NCBI RefSeq assembly: GCF_009663685.2
Contig: NZ_RCOG02000031.1
Location: 62,001-126,000, forward strand
From: Cupriavidus sp. U2
Lineage (GTDB): Bacteria; Pseudomonadota; Gammaproteobacteria; Burkholderiales; Burkholderiaceae
Length of the DNA: 64,000 nucleotides
Direction of reading: 5' to 3'
This document shows positions 53,592 to 63,114 of the stretch, piece by piece. The translations under genes were made by a program, and so were the position numbers. The notes beneath the pieces are model-generated. The model saw nothing but the letters and a program-made list of their open reading frames with translations. It was not told the DNA's origin and did no database searches. Each line of letters starts with the position of its first letter. Position 1 is the stretch's first letter.

Positions 53592-53626
53592 AACGGCGTC
53601 AACCCAAACGTTGACGCCGTTTTTCT
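53592..53626 (+). terminator. Terminator downstream of lacI-type gene
   Basis: AACGGCGTCAA ... TTGACGCCGTT (11-bp stem) followed by TTTCTT, 127 bp after the LacI stop; it can end the whole transport/regulator transcript. Confidence 0.85.
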
Positions 53627-54018
53627 TATGCCGGTTGCGGATACCGTGCAGCCATTCAGGTTTCGCACGATGCGATGTCCCTCCCTGCACAGTCGCGCCG
53701 CCGTGTCGCCCCGGCCGGTCCAGAGCGTGGACATCACCGCGTACTCGGTTCGGACGCCAAACCGATCCTGGCGCACATGAGGCACGAATTCTGGATTCAT
53801 TGTTCGGCGTTTCCAAAAAGAGCAATGGCTTCTTGTCGCCAACCCCATGTCGCATTCCCGGGAAAAACCCTAGGATGCCCCACTGGATTGCTGCTGCCGG
53901 CCAGCACGACCTGTGTCCGCGATGCGCCGTCCAGCTGGCGCCTTCACGCGAAGGCGTCGACAACCTTTGATGACCCTGTCGTGCGATCGAACCCTTCACA
54001 TTGCAAGAGGAACGCACA
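53627..54018. other. Spacer with decayed sequence
   Basis: About 390 bp with no gene that I can support on either strand; small frames exist but none has a ribosome site with family similarity. It ends at the acetoacetate decarboxylase fragment. Confidence 0.4.
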
Positions 54019-54075
54019 GTGAAAATTGAAGACATCCGCCGCAACGCCTTTGCCATGCCGGTCCACAATCCAGCC
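54019..54075 (+). pseudogene. 5' fragment of an acetoacetate decarboxylase gene
   Basis: GTG 54019, with AGAGG 9 bp upstream, starts KIEDIRRNAFAMPVHNPA, the highly recognisable N-terminus of acetoacetate decarboxylase (family start ...IRxxAFAMPxxxPA). After about 19 codons similarity stops abruptly and the rest of the gene is missing. It marks a deletion or rearrangement junction next to the catabolic cluster. Confidence 0.72.
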
Positions 54076-54196
54076 GGCTCTGACGTCACCCCAATCGAAC
54101 ACCGTGTTGGGCGCGCCGGCGATCGTGAGGTCCGGGCGGCATGAACGCGGCGATATGCGGGCATGTACGCCTGGCCGGCCTACTTCTGAATCCGTG

Positions 54197-56218
54197 ATGA
54201 ATGTTCCACGATTAAAATCCCTCGACCTGAAGGCGCTGGCGCGTTTGCCGTCGGACCCTGCATGGTCCGGGTGGATATTTGCCATCCGTACCACGGCAGC
54301 CTCGCTGATCGCGCTTTACATCGCCTTCCTGATGAACCTGGACGATCCGAAGTGGGCGGCGATGACCGTATGGATCGTGGCGCAGCCCCATCGGGGCATG
54401 ACACTCTCGAAAAGCCAGTACCGGATCGTCGGGACGGTAATCGGGGCCGTGGTGGCGGTTGCACTCACAGCGCTCTTCGCGCAGACGCCTGAGTTGTTCC
54501 TGCTGACGCTGGCAGCGCGGATTGGCATCTGCACCGCCGTGGCGACCTCCCTGCGGAACTTCCGGTCCTATGCCGGCGTGCTTGCCGGCTACACAGCCGC
54601 TATCGTTGGAATGGGTGCTGGCACTGCGCCACTGCACGCATTCGATATCGCTGTCGCCCGGTGCCTGTACATCATTCTGGGCATTGTGGTGGAGGCGGCG
54701 CTGACCAGTTGCTTCGCGATTGGTGAGCCGGATCGCGACCTGCGCAACCGGTTTGACCGCTACGTGGCGCAAGCCTCCGGCATGTGTGCCAGATTGCTGC
54801 GCCGGGATCAGGATGGCGAGGCGATGCACCGGCTCTTTGCCGGGGCGATGGTGCTCGATAACGCAGCGGAGTTCTCCGCGGCGGCGTCGTCCACGGCCAG
54901 GCGAAAGCTCGGGCACTTCCGCGAGCTGGCCGTGTCCGTGCTCGCGCAATTGGCCGCTGCGCAGACGCTGGGCGAGCAGTTGGCTCGGTTTCCCGAGATC
55001 GACAACGGGCTGGTGGAGGACACCGCGTGTCTGCTCGATCGCGTGACCAAGGCGCCGGATGGCCTGCGGACGGACATTGCCGCGATGCAGTGGCGGGTTG
55101 ACCAGGCGCTGCAGCGCGAGGGCGCGCGGACCGATGGCGACGCCACGCCGCAACTGATGGTGCTGAATCGGATCCGCCTGCTGCTGGCCGCCCTGCAGGA
55201 CGTGACGACGCGTGCCGCGCAGGTCGACCAGCCCGAGGTGGGGGCGTCGCGCCAGCGCCTGACCTATCACATCGACGCCGTCCTGGCATGGAGAAACGGC
55301 CTGCGGGCCTTCGCCGCAGTGCTGGCTGCCTCGGCGTTCTGGATCTTCAGCGCGTGGCCGGCCGGTGCAGGCTTCGTGACGATTTCGGGAGTGGTGAGTG
55401 CGTTGTTTGCGACCCGACCAAACGCCGTGGGTGTCTCACTTGCCTTTCTCAAAGGAGCGGTATGCGCGGCGCTGGTGGCGGCGTTGTGCAACTTTGCGTT
55501 GTTGCCTGCAATCTCGGGGGTCGTACCGTTTGCCTGCGTGGTGGGGTGCTGCATGGTCGCCGCGGGGGTGGCCATGTGCAATCCGCGCATCGCCGCGATC
55601 GGCAATGGCGCGGCGGTCTTCTTTTGGAACTTCATTTCCCCGCTCAATGGTGCGCGTATCGCGGATGCGGCATTCCTCAACGGGGCGGTCGCCACCCTGA
55701 TCGGCATTGCCTTTGGCGCCGCCGCATTCTCGATCCTGTTGCCCGCGGACCCGGATGCCGTGCGACGGCGGCTACGGCGTGCCGCCTACCAGGACCTGAT
55801 CCAGATCGCCGACCGCCGCAGGGGATGGCACGCCAAAGCATGGCTTGGTCGGACTGCGGACCGGTTGAACCGCCTGACGGCGGTAGGCAGCACCAATGGC
55901 GCCATCGGGGAAGCTGACGTTCGTGGCCATATCGCCGCCTGGGCAATTGGCTACAGTTTGCTGACCATGCAGGAGTTGGCCAATACCAGCGGCACCGCGC
56001 GCCGTCTCCTGGCGGTGGTACAGCGGCGCCTTCAACGGGGGGATCTGGATCGCGTGGTGCGTGTCTGCCGGTCGGCGGCAAGTCGACTGCAGGGCAAGGG
56101 CGGCGGACTAAGCGATGACAGACGAGAACGGCTGGCAACGGCCATCCTGCTGCATTCCATTGCGGACCGGGCCAGTACGCACGGCGCGTTCCTGCAGGGC
56201 CAGGCGCCGGCGCACTGA
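54197..56218 (+). CDS. FUSC-family inner membrane protein (aromatic acid exporter-like)
   Basis: A 673-residue protein of the AaeB/YccC fusaric-acid-resistance family: a first membrane block (about 25-175, including the DDPKWAAMTVWIVAQPHRGMT signature), a cytoplasmic helical region (about 185-400), a second membrane block (about 410-570, with FWNFISPLNG) and a C-terminal soluble tail. Such proteins export aromatic acids, so it may protect against intermediates of the adjacent pathway. The partner AaeA-like fusion protein is not seen nearby. Confidence 0.88.
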   Translation: MNVPRLKSLDLKALARLPSDPAWSGWIFAIRTTAASLIALYIAFLMNLDDPKWAAMTVWIVAQPHRGMTLSKSQYRIVGTVIGAVVAVALTALFAQTPELFLLTLAARIGICTAVATSLRNFRSYAGVLAGYTAAIVGMGAGTAPLHAFDIAVARCLYIILGIVVEAALTSCFAIGEPDRDLRNRFDRYVAQASGMCARLLRRDQDGEAMHRLFAGAMVLDNAAEFSAAASSTARRKLGHFRELAVSVLAQLAAAQTLGEQLARFPEIDNGLVEDTACLLDRVTKAPDGLRTDIAAMQWRVDQALQREGARTDGDATPQLMVLNRIRLLLAALQDVTTRAAQVDQPEVGASRQRLTYHIDAVLAWRNGLRAFAAVLAASAFWIFSAWPAGAGFVTISGVVSALFATRPNAVGVSLAFLKGAVCAALVAALCNFALLPAISGVVPFACVVGCCMVAAGVAMCNPRIAAIGNGAAVFFWNFISPLNGARIADAAFLNGAVATLIGIAFGAAAFSILLPADPDAVRRRLRRAAYQDLIQIADRRRGWHAKAWLGRTADRLNRLTAVGSTNGAIGEADVRGHIAAWAIGYSLLTMQELANTSGTARRLLAVVQRRLQRGDLDRVVRVCRSAASRLQGKGGGLSDDRRERLATAILLHSIADRASTHGAFLQGQAPAH

Positions 56219-56420
56219 GCCTCGAAACGGCAGTCACGCGCACTGGCGATCGGATCATTCTGTCATCGACGCACTTGCTCAGGAACGCTACCCCAAGACA
56301 TGAGCGGGGACCAACCGCTTGACAGCAGAGGCTAGATATCGGCCTGCAGTCCCGCGTTGTTGATTTGCACCGAATCCTGACCCACGATTTGCATCGAAAA
56401 TTGACCCACCCCAAAAGCTG

Positions 56421-57206
56421 TTAGGTGTCGCTTTGTGCGGGCTGTTTTGCGGTGCGTTTCTCCTTTTTTGGTTGGGTGGTGCTGTGCTTGAAACGATAGC
56501 TATCGTTTCCGGTCTCCACAATGTGGCAGTGATGGGTAAGGCGGTCGAGCAGCGCAGTGGTCATCTTGGCATCCCCAAAGACGCTGGACCACTCTCCGAA
56601 GCTCAGGTTGGTGGTGATGATCAGGCTGGTACGCTCGTAGAGCTTACTGATCAGGTGGAACAGCAATGCACCACCGACCTGGCTGAAGGGCAGATAGCCC
56701 AACTCATCGAGGATCACCAGGTCTGCGTACATCAGTCGCGTGGCCAGATGGCCGGGCTTGCCAGAGACCTTCTCCAGTTCCAGTGCGTTGACCAGTTCGA
56801 CGGTCGAGAAGAAGCGCACCCGGCGGTGGTGATGCTCCACGGCCTGTACACCGATGGCGGTACCCAGATGCGTCTTGCCCGTGCCAGGGCCGCCGACCAG
56901 CACCACGTTGTGGGCGGATTCTAGGAACTCGCAGCGGTGGAGTTGCCGCACCAGCGCCTCGTTGGCCTCGCTGCAACTGAAGTCGAAGCCGGTCAGATCC
57001 CGGTAGGCCGGAAAGCGCGCCACCTTCATCTGATAGGCCAGCGAGCGCACTTCACGCTCAGTGGTTTCTGCCTTGAGCAGGCGAGACAGAATGGCGACGG
57101 CGGACTGATAGGCCGGCGAGTCCTGCGCCGCCAGGTCGCCAAGCGCCTGAGCCATGCCGTGCAGCTTCAAGGATTTGAGCATCTCCATCATGGCTTCATG
57201 CTGCAT
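56421..57206 (-). CDS. istB: IS21-family helper ATPase IstB
   Basis: A 261-residue AAA+ ATPase that assists the transposase. Walker A is VGGPGTGKTHLG, Walker B is LVILDELGYLPFSQ, and the N-terminus MQHEAMMEMLKSLKLHGM is the family start. ATG 57206 overlaps the istA stop, so it is translationally coupled. Confidence 0.95.
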   Translation of the reverse strand: MQHEAMMEMLKSLKLHGMAQALGDLAAQDSPAYQSAVAILSRLLKAETTEREVRSLAYQMKVARFPAYRDLTGFDFSCSEANEALVRQLHRCEFLESAHNVVLVGGPGTGKTHLGTAIGVQAVEHHHRRVRFFSTVELVNALELEKVSGKPGHLATRLMYADLVILDELGYLPFSQVGGALLFHLISKLYERTSLIITTNLSFGEWSSVFGDAKMTTALLDRLTHHCHIVETGNDSYRFKHSTTQPKKEKRTAKQPAQSDT

Positions 57207-58722
57207 GCGGCACCTCCCGGTCACGCAGACTGTCATAACGCGCGACGTTGGCCTGCGGCTCGACCTGCAAAGCCAGCGCCTGAGGCGTGGTGATGGGGGC
57301 TACCGGTCCACCTTCGAGCAGGCGGCTGAGGATATTGAGGACGGTCTGCTTGGAGGCGGCACCTGCCTCGAGCGCCAGCTCCACCGCGGTCAGCACGGCC
57401 TGTTCGTCGTGCAATAGGACAAGCGCCAAGATCTCGACCATCTCCCGATCGCCGCCGGGCCGCTTGAGCAGCGTAGCCTGCAGGCGCCGGAAGCCCTCTG
57501 GCAACTCGGCGAACGGTGCGCCGTTGCGCAGCGCGCCAGGCTTGCGCTGCAGCACCGCGAGGTAGTGGCGCCAGTCATAGATCGTATGGCCGGGATGGTG
57601 ACCGCGATTGATGTGCCGTACGTGCTCGGCAATCACCTGGCCCTCGGCGACAAACACGAGCCGCGTGGCATAGACACGCAGACTGATGGGCCGGTTGGCA
57701 AACGAGGCAGGCACGCTGTAGCGGTTGCGCTCGAAGTTCACCAGGCAGGTAGGCGACACGCGCTTGGTGTGTTCGACAAAGCCGTCGAACGCCTGCCCCA
57801 CCGGCATCAGGTGCGGCCGCTCCAGTGACCAGGCCTCCCAGATGGTCATATCCAGCTCCGGGTGGCGGGTCTGCTGCCACAGGCGCACGCATTGGTCGGC
57901 CAACCAATCATTAAGCGCGGCCAGAGAGCCGAAGGCAGGAACACGTTGCCAGATCCGGTGACGGCTGTCCTGGACATTCTTCTCGATCTGGCCCTTCTCC
58001 CAGCCCGAGGCTGGATTGCAGAACTCGGCATCGAACAGGTAATGGCTGACCATGGTGCCAAAGCGCAGGTTGACGTCGCGCAGCTTGCCCTGGCGCACCC
58101 GGTCGACGGCCGTCTTCATGTTGTCGTAGATGCCGCGGCGCGGGATCCCGCCCCACGCCACAAAGGCATGGTGATGGGCATCGAACAGCATCTCGTGGGT
58201 CTGCAACAGGTAGGCGCGCAGGAAGAAGGCCCGACTGTGGCTCAGCTTGAACTGGGCCACCTGCAGCTTGGTGCGCTCGCCGGCGATGACGGCCCAGTCC
58301 TCGCTCCAGTCGAACTGGAAGGCCTCACCCTCGGCGAAGCGCAAGGGGATGTAGGTGCCGCGGCCCGACGATCGCGCTTGCTCTTGCTGTTCCTGACGCC
58401 AGCGACGCGCGAACGCCGCGACTCGATCATAGGAACCCGTGAAGCCCAGAGCACACAGATCGGCATGGATCTGCTTGAGTGTGCGTCGTTGCTTACGCGG
58501 CTTGTTGGCCTCGGTCTTGAGCCACGCGGCGAGCTTGGCGGCATGGCCGTCGAGCTTGCTCGGGCTCTGCCGTGTGGGGTAGGCGGGTGCTGTGACGTCA
58601 GTGCGCAGATAGCGCCTGACCGTATTCCTGGAAATACCCAGGCGTCTGGCGATCTCGCGCAGCGGGATCTGGTCGCGAAGATGCCAGCGTCGAATGATGC
58701 TCAGTATGGCCACGTCGATCAC
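57196..58722 (-). CDS. istA: IS21-family transposase IstA
   Basis: A 508-residue DDE transposase. The N-terminal HTH is QIPLREIARRLGISRNTVRRYLR; the catalytic acidic residues lie in FQFDWSEDW, GIYDNMKTAV and the EKGQIEKNVQ segment. It starts with GTG 58722. The reading frame is complete, so this copy may be active. Confidence 0.94.
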   Translation of the reverse strand: MIDVAILSIIRRWHLRDQIPLREIARRLGISRNTVRRYLRTDVTAPAYPTRQSPSKLDGHAAKLAAWLKTEANKPRKQRRTLKQIHADLCALGFTGSYDRVAAFARRWRQEQQEQARSSGRGTYIPLRFAEGEAFQFDWSEDWAVIAGERTKLQVAQFKLSHSRAFFLRAYLLQTHEMLFDAHHHAFVAWGGIPRRGIYDNMKTAVDRVRQGKLRDVNLRFGTMVSHYLFDAEFCNPASGWEKGQIEKNVQDSRHRIWQRVPAFGSLAALNDWLADQCVRLWQQTRHPELDMTIWEAWSLERPHLMPVGQAFDGFVEHTKRVSPTCLVNFERNRYSVPASFANRPISLRVYATRLVFVAEGQVIAEHVRHINRGHHPGHTIYDWRHYLAVLQRKPGALRNGAPFAELPEGFRRLQATLLKRPGGDREMVEILALVLLHDEQAVLTAVELALEAGAASKQTVLNILSRLLEGGPVAPITTPQALALQVEPQANVARYDSLRDREVPHAA

Positions 58723-58917
58723 TCCGAACTCCCGCTCGTTCCCAAGCGGGCAAGTGTTCTATACGTGGGTCAACATTCGATGCAAATACCTGCCGTGGGT
58801 GGGTCAGGATTCAGTGCAAATCAACAGCTTCACAACTAGTCGGATATCCGATTCCGTCCTCTGGCGGAGTTTCTCGTCGACTTCCTCCGTGTAATTTTTA
58901 CGAAAACGGAGGAATCA

Positions 58918-60222
58918 ATGAAAAGACGCTATGTGGCATTTGCAACGATTTTGCTAATTGTCTTCCTTTCGGGATGCGGAGGAGGCGGCGGCGAAACTCC
59001 GACACCGGTCGCCAGCGGCGGCGGGTCCCCGCCGTCAGAGCCGACTGGACCCGTCGCGCCCCCCAGGCCCTCCTCGCCGTCACCGTTGACAGATCTGGAG
59101 GCCACGAAGGCTTTGCTCAAGGCGGCCATGTCGGCTGGCGGAGCGCCCGCCACGATGGCATCGCCTCCCATCGTTACGCCGGGCATTGCCAATATGCCGT
59201 CCAGCATCAAGGACAGCAGGCTGGTGCCGCCGGACAGCCCAGCGCTGCGATACATCGGCGCAGTAAGACAAGCAGGGCCCGACTATCCGGACGACCAACT
59301 GGTCAAGAACACAGCGGTGAACTACGGCGTGCTCGGTCCCGACTCCAACGTCTATTACATCGAGTTCGTGACCGACGCTCCCACCTTCGAGATCATGGTT
59401 AAAGGAAACGTGGAGGCTTCCGCGCACCGGCTTCTCGTGGATGGCGCGTACGCGACGACCTCGGCCGTCGCTTATCCTGACGATGGCAACCTGTACCTCA
59501 CGCGAGTCGACTTCCAAGGAGGTCGGAAGTCGAGGAACATTCGGAGCGAGACGCCCAACATGCGATTCGGCGGGCTGCGGATCGCCCCGGGCGACTCCAT
59601 CTCAGCCCCGCCCACTGAGCCGAGGCTCCGCGCAGTCATTTTGGGAGACTCGATCACGGAAGGGATGGCCGGGCAAGGATATAGCTTTGACAACTACGCC
59701 ACCCGGCTTGGATATCTGATGGGCTGGAAGGACATGTATCAGTCCGGTGTCGGCGCTACGGGATACCTGGAGGCCCCCGACGGCAAACTTAAACTACGCG
59801 ATCGACTTTCCACCGACGTCTTGCCATTCAGCCCACATGTTCTGGTTATCGCGGCCGGCACTAATGACACCGGTCATCCGAAGGCCGAGTTGCAAGCCGA
59901 GGCGACAGCTCTCTTTGATGCCGTGGAAAAGCAACTGCCGTTCACTGTTGTTTTTGTTCTAGGCCCCTGGTCACCGGGTTCCACTTTTATCGATCAACGG
60001 GATGCCATCAAGGCGGCGGTTGGAAGTCGCGTCAATTTTCATTTCGTCGACAATGTCGGCGAGCGTTGGCAGACCGGCACGGGGAATGCTGGCGACCTGA
60101 AAGGAGATGGCAATGGCGACATCTATGTGTCTGAGGATGGCACTCATCCCACACCCGCCGGCCATGTTTATCTAGCAGGCAAGGTCGCCGATGCGGTGAC
60201 GGAAGTTGTGAAAGGGTTTTGA
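58918..60222 (+). CDS. SGNH/GDSL-hydrolase lipoprotein
   Basis: A 434-residue lipoprotein: a signal peptide with a lipobox (VFLSGC), a Gly/Pro/Ser-rich linker to about 60, a beta-rich domain, and an SGNH hydrolase domain from about 235 with GDSITEG (catalytic Ser), the GTND block, and DGTHPTPAGH near the end holding Asp and His. It probably deacetylates or de-esterifies an extracellular glycan or ester. An AACGGAGGAA ribosome site precedes ATG. It lies 91 bp right of the IS21 end. Confidence 0.88.
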   Translation: MKRRYVAFATILLIVFLSGCGGGGGETPTPVASGGGSPPSEPTGPVAPPRPSSPSPLTDLEATKALLKAAMSAGGAPATMASPPIVTPGIANMPSSIKDSRLVPPDSPALRYIGAVRQAGPDYPDDQLVKNTAVNYGVLGPDSNVYYIEFVTDAPTFEIMVKGNVEASAHRLLVDGAYATTSAVAYPDDGNLYLTRVDFQGGRKSRNIRSETPNMRFGGLRIAPGDSISAPPTEPRLRAVILGDSITEGMAGQGYSFDNYATRLGYLMGWKDMYQSGVGATGYLEAPDGKLKLRDRLSTDVLPFSPHVLVIAAGTNDTGHPKAELQAEATALFDAVEKQLPFTVVFVLGPWSPGSTFIDQRDAIKAAVGSRVNFHFVDNVGERWQTGTGNAGDLKGDGNGDIYVSEDGTHPTPAGHVYLAGKVADAVTEVVKGF

Positions 60223-60240
60223 CATCCTGGCCCTGGCGTG

Positions 60241-60972
60241 TCAAGCCTCCACCATCCCCAGGAACTGCTGGAGTTCCGACGTTTGGGGGCGGCTAAAAAC
60301 CTCCTCCGGGGCACCGATTTCGTGGACCTTCCCCTGGTGCATGAACACCACGCGGTCGCACACCTCGCGCGCAAAGCGCATCTCGTGCGTCACCATCAGC
60401 AAGGTCATGCCGTCGGCGGCCAGGCCCCGCACCACCTGCAGTACCTCGTTGACGAGTTCAGGGTCCAGCGCGGACGTGATCTCGTCGCATAGCAGCGCGG
60501 TGGGTTGCATGGCCAACGCGCGGGCGATGGCAACCCGTTGTTGCTGCCCGCCGGACAGCTGGTCAGGATAGGCGTCGAATTTTGCGGACAGTCCCACCCG
60601 CGCCAGGTTCAGTTCGGCCAGTTCCCGGGCCTTGGCCTCTGGCACGCCCTTGACGATCATTGGCGACAGCATCACGTTGCGCCCTGCGCTCAGGTGGGGG
60701 AACAGATTGAACTGCTGGAAGATCATGCCCACCTTCAGCCGTAGCGCGCGCAGCTGCAGTTCGCTGTCGGCCAGATGAGCGCCCGCGACGGTGATGGCCC
60801 CGGCGTCGATGCGCTCGAGCCCGTTGATGCAACGCAGAAGGGTGCTCTTGCCCGAACCGCTCTTGCCGATGATGGCAATGACCTCGCCGGGTTCCACGGA
60901 AAGCGAGACACCTTTCAGGACCTCGTTATTGCCAAACGACTTGCGGACCTGATCAATGGCGATGAGCGGCAT
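60241..60972 (-). CDS. Polar amino acid ABC transporter ATP-binding protein
   Basis: A 243-residue GlnQ/HisP-type ATPase. Walker A GKSGSGKSTLL, signature LSGGQQQRVAIA, Walker B LLCDEITSALDP and switch His in MVTHEM are all present. It overlaps the permease stop by 20 bp and is last of a four-gene operon. Confidence 0.95.
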   Translation of the reverse strand: MPLIAIDQVRKSFGNNEVLKGVSLSVEPGEVIAIIGKSGSGKSTLLRCINGLERIDAGAITVAGAHLADSELQLRALRLKVGMIFQQFNLFPHLSAGRNVMLSPMIVKGVPEAKARELAELNLARVGLSAKFDAYPDQLSGGQQQRVAIARALAMQPTALLCDEITSALDPELVNEVLQVVRGLAADGMTLLMVTHEMRFAREVCDRVVFMHQGKVHEIGAPEEVFSRPQTSELQQFLGMVEA

Positions 60973-61609
60973 GAAATTTCCTCTCCAGCATCTTGCTGTA
61001 TTGCGAAAGCGGCCAGCACAGCGCGAAATACATCAGCGCGACGGCTGCATAGACGGTAAACGGTTGGAACGTGGCGTTCACGATCATCGTGCCCGCCTTG
61101 GAAAGCTCGGTAAAACCGATGATTGATGCAAGGGCTGTTCCCTTGATGACCTGGACGCCGAAGCCCACGGTGGGGGCCACGGCTATCCGAAGCGCCTGCG
61201 GCAGGATCACGTGGCGCATCTGCTGCACGTAGCGCATGGCCAGGCTGCCAGAGGCCTCCCACTGACCGCGCGGAATGGCTTCCACACAGCCGCGCCAGAT
61301 CTCGGCCAGGAAGGCCGAGGTCCACAGCGTCAACGCCAGCCCCGCAGCCAGCCAGGCCGGCACTTCGATGCCGAACAGCGCAAGTCCGAAGAACGCCAGA
61401 AACAGCTGCATCAGCAGCGGCGTGCCCTGGAACAGCTCGATATAGCCCTGTGTCAGCCGCCTTGCCCACGGCCGCTTGCCTGTGCGCAGCAACAGCACAA
61501 GCAGGCCCACGATGCCGCCGCCCACGAAGGCGACCAACGACAGCAACACGGTCCAGCGCACCGCCAGCAGCAGGTTACGGACGATATCCCACAACGAAAA
61601 CTCGATCAT
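60953..61609 (-). CDS. Polar amino acid ABC transporter permease 2
   Basis: A 218-residue HisM/GlnP-type permease with five membrane segments and the cytoplasmic EAA loop (EASGSLAMRYVQQMRHVILPQALR). ATG 61609 overlaps the upstream permease stop (ATGA). Pairs with the first permease to form the channel. Confidence 0.94.
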   Translation of the reverse strand: MIEFSLWDIVRNLLLAVRWTVLLSLVAFVGGGIVGLLVLLLRTGKRPWARRLTQGYIELFQGTPLLMQLFLAFFGLALFGIEVPAWLAAGLALTLWTSAFLAEIWRGCVEAIPRGQWEASGSLAMRYVQQMRHVILPQALRIAVAPTVGFGVQVIKGTALASIIGFTELSKAGTMIVNATFQPFTVYAAVALMYFALCWPLSQYSKMLERKFHAAHRH

Positions 61610-62274
61610 CCCACCCTCCGGACGAAAAGCTGCCGGCCGATGCCGCGCAGCAACTGCCGCAGGGCAATCGCAAGCAGCAGGTAGATGCCGGTGCTGACCA
61701 GATACACCTCGAACGCGCGGAAGTTGCGGCCCTGTATGAAATTGGCCGCGTACGTCAGGTCTTGGGCGGCAATCTGCGAGCACACCGCGGACCCCAGCAT
61801 CACGATCACCACCTGGCTCGAGAGCGCGGGCCAGATCTTCTGCAAGGCCGGGCGCAGCACCACATGGCGGAACACCTGGAACGGTGACATGGCAAGACTG
61901 GCCCCCGCCTCGAACTGTCCGCGGGGCGTCGCTGCCAGGCCGGCGCGCACGATCTCGGTTCCATAGGCGCCCAGATTGATGACCATGGCCAGCGACGCCG
62001 CCACCATTTCCGGCAGATGCACGCCGAGGCTGGGCAGCCCAAAGAAAATAAAGAACAGCTGGATCAGAAACGGCGTGTTCCGGATCAGCTCCACATAGGT
62101 GCTGACGACTGCGCGCAGCCAGGCTGGGCCCTGGGTCTTGGCCCAGGCGCCCGCCACGGCGACGGCCACGCCAAGCACCCCACCGGTGAGCGTCAGCTGC
62201 GCCGTGACGGCGATGCCTTTCACCAGCACGTCGGTGTAATCCAGCACCGAAGCGAAATCGAACGCGTAAGCCAT
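61606..62274 (-). CDS. Polar amino acid ABC transporter permease 1
   Basis: A 222-residue HisQ/GlnP-type permease with the motif EAGASLAMSPFQVFRHVVLRPALQ. The two permease genes are related and adjacent, as usual. ATG 62274 is 22 bp after the binding-protein stop, so the four genes are one transcript. Confidence 0.94.
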   Translation of the reverse strand: MAYAFDFASVLDYTDVLVKGIAVTAQLTLTGGVLGVAVAVAGAWAKTQGPAWLRAVVSTYVELIRNTPFLIQLFFIFFGLPSLGVHLPEMVAASLAMVINLGAYGTEIVRAGLAATPRGQFEAGASLAMSPFQVFRHVVLRPALQKIWPALSSQVVIVMLGSAVCSQIAAQDLTYAANFIQGRNFRAFEVYLVSTGIYLLLAIALRQLLRGIGRQLFVRRVG

Positions 62275-62296
62275 GCTATTACCCGGGCGGCGCGTG

Positions 62297-63103
62297 TCAG
62301 AGCTGGGCCGGCAGCGGACGCAGCAGCCACTTGATCGACAGCGTATTGAGCGAGCCGTCCTTCTTGGCTTCGGCGAGGATGGCGTTGACCTTGTCCTGCA
62401 AGGGTTTTTCGCCCTTGTTCATGCCGATGAAGCACGGCGAATTCTTGATCAGGAACTTGGTCTCCGGCGCCTTGGGCGGATGCTTGGCGATCAGCGACGA
62501 AGCCACCACGTTGCCGGTGGCGATCAGCTGCACCTGCCCGGACAGAAAGGCCGAAATCGTGGCGTTGTTGTCTTCGTAACGCTTGATGTTCGCGCTGGCC
62601 GGCGCGATCTTGCTCAATTCCAGATCTTCGACCGCACCACGCGTGACGCCAACGGTCTTGCCCGCCAGGTCAGCCGCACTTTTCACGGGAAGGTCCGCCG
62701 GTCCGAACACGCCGTTGAAGAAGGGCGCGTAGGCCTCCGAGAAGTCGAGCACTTTTTCGCGCTCAGGGTTCTTGCCCATGCTCGAGATCACAAGATCCAC
62801 CTTGCGCGTCTGCAGATACGGCACGCGGTTGGTGCTGGTTACCGGGACCAATTGGAGCTTGACGCCCATCTTCTTGGCCATCAGCGCGGCCACGTCGATA
62901 TCGAGACCCTGCGGCGTCATATCGGCCCCCACCGAGCCGAACGGCGGGAAATCCTGCGGCACGGCCACGCGCAGCACGCCTGCCTTGGTAATGTCGGCAA
63001 GCGTATCGGCCTGTGCGGGCAGCGCGGCCACGCAGAGGGCGGCCAGCAATGCGCACATCACGCCACGACGGGAAGACTTGGATTGGGACAGGGCTTGGAA
63101 CAT
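62297..63103 (-). CDS. Amino acid ABC transporter substrate-binding protein
   Basis: A 268-residue family 3 periplasmic binding protein. Signal peptide MCALLAALCVAALPAQA; then the domain start TLADITKAGVLRVAVPQDFPPFGSV and LVPVTSTNRVPYLQTRKVDLVISSM, typical of the cystine/glutamine-like binding proteins. ATG 63103 is used; longer frames through 63484 overlap the GntR gene and lack similarity. Confidence 0.93.
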   Translation of the reverse strand: MFQALSQSKSSRRGVMCALLAALCVAALPAQADTLADITKAGVLRVAVPQDFPPFGSVGADMTPQGLDIDVAALMAKKMGVKLQLVPVTSTNRVPYLQTRKVDLVISSMGKNPEREKVLDFSEAYAPFFNGVFGPADLPVKSAADLAGKTVGVTRGAVEDLELSKIAPASANIKRYEDNNATISAFLSGQVQLIATGNVVASSLIAKHPPKAPETKFLIKNSPCFIGMNKGEKPLQDKVNAILAEAKKDGSLNTLSIKWLLRPLPAQL

Positions 63104-63114
63104 CGCGTGTTTCC

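Larger units (their letters stand above)
56358..58826. mobile_element. IS21-family insertion sequence (about 2.47 kb)
   Basis: Carries istA and istB on the minus strand, bounded by an inverted terminal motif TGTTGATTTGCAC. A second pair of related repeats (TTTGCATCGA, then TTGACCCAC) lies inside each end, the multiple terminal repeats of IS21 elements. I see no direct duplication of target bases at the ends (…CGCGT outside left, GCTTC… outside right), so the copy may be old or rearranged. Confidence 0.85.
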
